DNA from: UBA10107 sp964572885
GTDB taxonomy: Archaea; Nanobdellota; Nanobdellia; Woesearchaeales; UBA10107
Length of the DNA stretch: 6,761 bases
NCBI GenBank assembly: GCA_964572885.1
Contig: CAZNFC010000041.1
Span: 1-6,761, forward strand
Direction of reading: 5' to 3'
The notes under the pieces were generated by a model. The model saw only the letters and a program-made list of their open reading frames with translations. It did no database searches and had not been told where the DNA came from. The position numbers and the translations under genes were made by a program. Position 1 is the first letter of the stretch, and each line of letters opens with the position of its first letter. This document shows positions 4,672-6,761 of the stretch, piece after piece.

Positions 4672-5455
4672 AGTCGCAATAGTCACAGGAAGCGGAAGGG
4701 GAATAGGAAGAGCCATAGCGGAAGCATTGGCAAAAGAAGGAGCCAAAGTGATGCTTTGTTCTCGTTCTGAAAAAGAATTAAAGCAGGCAGCAAAAGAATT
4801 AGGAGCTGAATATTGCGTCGCAGATGTATCGAAAATAAAAGATATTAAAAATATAATATCAAAAACGATAAAGAAATTCAATAAGATAGATATTTTAGTC
4901 ACGGCAGCAGGCGTTTATGGTCCAAAAGGATTATTCCATACTCAAGATGTAGATGAATGGAAAAGTGCTTTCGAAATAAATGTACTTGGAACGATAAATT
5001 GCATTCATGAAGCGATCCCGCACATGAAAAATGGTGTTGTAGTTGCTTTAGCAGGTGCAGGAGTTCCTGCTCCATTTCCGAGATTCACTTCATATTCGAG
5101 CTCGAAGGCAGCAATTGTGCAGTTCATCTCGAGCATATCGAAGGAATATGACAATATCAGGTTCAACGCAATCGCTCCAGGAGCTGTCGCGACAAGATTG
5201 ATAGATGAAGTGATAAAAGCAGGACCGGGTATAGTCGGAAAAGAATTTTATGATAAAAACATGATGTTCAAGAAAGGGGTAGGATCAGTCTCTCCTGAAG
5301 TCGCTGCGCAGTTTGTCGTCAAATTATGTTCAGATGACTGCAAATTAACTGGAAAATATCTTAGTGCAGTCTGGGATAAGGATTTGTATACAAAAGATCC
5401 TGATTTGTATACATTAAGAAGAATTGACGGACAAAAGTATATAAAGAAACAGTAG
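4655..5455 (+). CDS. Short-chain dehydrogenase/reductase (SDR), GTG start, catalytic Ser replaced
   Basis: This 266-residue classical SDR has TGSGRGIG (11-18, the TGxxxGxG cofactor loop), D57 in VADVS, TAAG (83-86) in place of NNAG, N109 in the EINV helix, Y147-x3-K151 as the catalytic pair, and the PG turn (175-176) followed by T180. The C-terminal LTGKYLSAVWD is typical of an SDR group found in sugar and surface-polysaccharide clusters, in which the serine region reads SGGG. Here that region is LAGAGVPAP, so the expected catalytic serine is alanine or glycine (A133/G134). Tyr, Lys and Asn remain, so reduced or altered chemistry is possible. The basic R15 in the glycine loop and the lack of an acidic residue right after strand 2 (LCSRSEK) lean toward NADP. 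The gene overlaps the upstream one by 17 nt and probably acts on the same sugar intermediate (inference). Confidence 0.9.
   Translation: MKLKNKVAIVTGSGRGIGRAIAEALAKEGAKVMLCSRSEKELKQAAKELGAEYCVADVSKIKDIKNIISKTIKKFNKIDILVTAAGVYGPKGLFHTQDVDEWKSAFEINVLGTINCIHEAIPHMKNGVVVALAGAGVPAPFPRFTSYSSSKAAIVQFISSISKEYDNIRFNAIAPGAVATRLIDEVIKAGPGIVGKEFYDKNMMFKKGVGSVSPEVAAQFVVKLCSDDCKLTGKYLSAVWDKDLYTKDPDLYTLRRIDGQKYIKKQ
5438..5445 (+). promoter_or_regulatory. Possible internal TATA box before the second GT2 gene
   Basis: TATATAAA near the end of the SDR gene has its centre about 27 bp before ATG 5469, the same spacing as at the other promoters here, so a leaderless internal transcript is possible. The bases also encode lysine/tyrosine/isoleucine codons in an AT-rich gene, so chance occurrence is a real alternative. 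Confidence 0.35.
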
Positions 5456-5468
5456 GTTTTTCATAATA

Positions 5469-6260
5469 ATGGCTAAAATACCTTTATCTGTATGCATTGT
5501 CGCCAGAAATGAAGGCGATGTCATTGAAGAATGTCTGAAAAATATTTATAATTGGGCAGATGAGATAATAGTAGTTGACGGTCAAAGTACAGACGATACC
5601 GCAAAAATTGCAAGGAAATATGCAAAAGTATTTGTAAGGCCGAACGATCCTTCTCATCATGTAAATAAGAAATGGAGTTTTGACCAAGCAAAAAATAAAT
5701 GGGTCCTTTCCTTGGATGCAGATGAATCACTTTCTCTAGAATTAAAAAGAGATATAGAAAAAGTTGTAAAAGAGAATGGATACGGATTTGATGGTTTCTT
5801 TATGCCAAGAATAAATACTTTATACGGTAAACCTTTAAAATATGATTGGCACGGATATATGCTTAGATTATACCGCAAAGGAAAAGAACATTTCAAAGGA
5901 GAAAGACTTCATGAATATATCACAATTGATGGCAAAGTAGGTCATTTGAAGGGCAAAATGATTCATTTCGGCTGGTGGAGAGGTATGCACAGCTATGTTT
6001 ACAAGATGAACAATTATACGACATTCGATGCACAGAGTATGGTTGACATGAAACAAAAACATTCTATTTGGAAAACTTTCAAGAGAATTTTCTCGCAAAC
6101 TATGCAGTTGACCAAGATGAGGATAGTATTCAATGAATTTCCGTACGGATTGTTCTTTTTATTTGGAGATATTGTAAATGAGTGTTTAATATACTTCAAA
6201 TACAAAGAATTTAAGAGGAATAAGAAGAATAATTCAGAAGAGGTAAATAAATACATATAA
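5469..6260 (+). CDS. GT2 glycosyltransferase, WaaE/KdtX-like
   Basis: The 263-residue protein has a GT-A domain: LSVCIVARNEGDVIEECL (6-23), VDGQSTDDT (36-44), and the metal-binding LDADE (82-86). Next comes a region with P-R-I-N (113-116), R-L-Y-R and the R-L-H-E motif (146-149), whose glutamate is a candidate catalytic base, then HFGWW (166-170). This layout matches the GT2 group containing bacterial lipopolysaccharide core glucosyltransferase WaaE, which adds a sugar from a nucleotide donor to a lipid-linked or core oligosaccharide on the cytoplasmic side. Hydrophobic residues at about 214-235 may anchor it to the membrane; the tail is strongly charged. It starts 13 nt after the SDR stop with only a weak AGG upstream and may use an internal TATA box. 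The donor sugar may be the one made by the upstream oxidoreductases (inference). Confidence 0.88.
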   Translation: MAKIPLSVCIVARNEGDVIEECLKNIYNWADEIIVVDGQSTDDTAKIARKYAKVFVRPNDPSHHVNKKWSFDQAKNKWVLSLDADESLSLELKRDIEKVVKENGYGFDGFFMPRINTLYGKPLKYDWHGYMLRLYRKGKEHFKGERLHEYITIDGKVGHLKGKMIHFGWWRGMHSYVYKMNNYTTFDAQSMVDMKQKHSIWKTFKRIFSQTMQLTKMRIVFNEFPYGLFFLFGDIVNECLIYFKYKEFKRNKKNNSEEVNKYI

Positions 6261-6262
6261 AA

Positions 6263-6761
6263 ATGGTGAAATACGCATCAGCAGACAAGATATCTTCAAG
6301 AAGAGAAGAGCGCTCAAAAGCTTACATGAGCGAGATATGCTTAAGGCCAAATCAATTAAAGGCCGTTGAGAGGTTTATTCTTTCCAAGCCAAAAGACAGC
6401 AAGATAGTCGAATTAGGAGCAGGTGGAGGACATTTTTCACATTGGCTTCTTGAACAAGGATACAAAAATATTGAATGTGTCGATGCGGATAATTATTTAG
6501 TATATCCGGAATTAAAATCAAGATTTCATAAATGCGATTTAGCTGCAGAGAAGTTCCCATTTGCATCAGGTTCAACAGACGGAGTCGTTGCGATAGAAGT
6601 AATAGAACATCTTGATAACATGGCCTGGTCTTTCAAGGAAATAAACAGAATATTGAAAAAAGGTGGATGGTTCATCATGACAATCCCTAACATATCCAAT
6701 CTGAGAAGAAGGATGAAGTTCTTCTTCACAGGAGATAATCTTTTGGTATCTGAAAAGAATG
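6263..6761 (+). CDS. Class I SAM-dependent methyltransferase (C-terminus beyond window edge)
   Basis: The open frame from ATG 6263, two bases after the glycosyltransferase stop, runs off the right edge after 166 codons. After a charged N-terminal helix region it shows SAM-binding motif I (VELGAGGGHF, 49-58), an acidic position after strand 2 (CVDAD, 72-76), CDLAAEKFPF (91-100), the IEVIEHLDN motif (111-119) and LKKGGWFIMTIPN (131-143). This is the ordinary methyltransferase core (Methyltransf_11/23-like) with intact motifs and no zinc ribbon, unlike the methyltransferase at 579-1463. No clear Shine-Dalgarno lies at good spacing; GAGGT is about 18 bases upstream, so reinitiation after the upstream stop is likely. 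Position at the end of a glycan operon suggests O-methylation of a sugar, but lipid or small-molecule methylation cannot be excluded. Confidence 0.88.
   Translation, partial: MVKYASADKISSRREERSKAYMSEICLRPNQLKAVERFILSKPKDSKIVELGAGGGHFSHWLLEQGYKNIECVDADNYLVYPELKSRFHKCDLAAEKFPFASGSTDGVVAIEVIEHLDNMAWSFKEINRILKKGGWFIMTIPNISNLRRRMKFFFTGDNLLVSEKN

Noticed and set aside
4209..4679. 156-codon minus-strand frame opposite the dehydrogenase-like gene
   Set aside because: It is antisense to a recognisable family domain in a tightly coupled operon, has no promoter or ribosome site, and its translation shows no motif.
1..6761. CRISPR array, tRNA/rRNA genes, insertion sequence or attachment site
   Set aside because: No regularly spaced repeats, RNA gene signatures, transposase-like frame or flanking terminal repeats were seen by eye on either strand.

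Overview
The window looks like an AT-rich archaeal contig. TATA-like boxes lie about 26-28 bp upstream of several start codons, as expected for leaderless archaeal transcripts. There is a 51-residue stand-alone ribbon-helix-helix (RHH) protein of a type common in archaea, and the genes are tightly packed with ATGA overlaps. The small, Lys/Ile-rich proteins and compact layout would fit a DPANN-type lineage (for example Woesearchaeota/Pacearchaeota-like). That placement is inference from style; no marker gene is present.

Left part, minus strand (1-1953). Reading leftward from 1953 come a 79-residue CxxC/CxxC zinc-ribbon-like protein, a 76-residue acidic helical protein, a 28-residue ORF and a zinc-ribbon class I SAM methyltransferase. 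All four overlap end to start (56, 4 and 8 nt), so they form one compact transcription unit. Beyond the methyltransferase, behind its own TATA box, is the N-terminal part of a membrane GT-C glycosyltransferase of the PMT/ArnT type, cut by the window edge.

Middle (1954-2282). A divergent promoter region holds a TATA box and a perfect 7-bp inverted repeat directly before the start of the RHH gene (2042-2197), which looks like an autoregulatory operator. After the RHH gene is an 85-bp spacer with an imperfect hairpin, a 15-bp palindrome and a TATA-like box.

Right part, plus strand (2283-6761). Six tightly coupled genes: a GT2 polyprenyl-phosphate sugar synthase-like glycosyltransferase, a Gfo/Idh/MocA oxidoreductase, a truncated nucleotide-sugar-dehydrogenase-like protein lacking the catalytic cysteine, a short-chain dehydrogenase (SDR) lacking the usual catalytic serine, a WaaE-like GT2 glycosyltransferase and a class I SAM methyltransferase cut by the right edge. 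Together with the GT-C enzyme and the first methyltransferase, this reads as a surface-glycan or lipid-linked sugar locus that loads a sugar on a lipid carrier, remodels a sugar by redox chemistry, transfers it and methylates it. The exact sugar cannot be read from the sequence.

The points most worth following are the run of three Rossmann-fold proteins, two with altered active sites, the RHH operator, and the overlapping small-gene chain.
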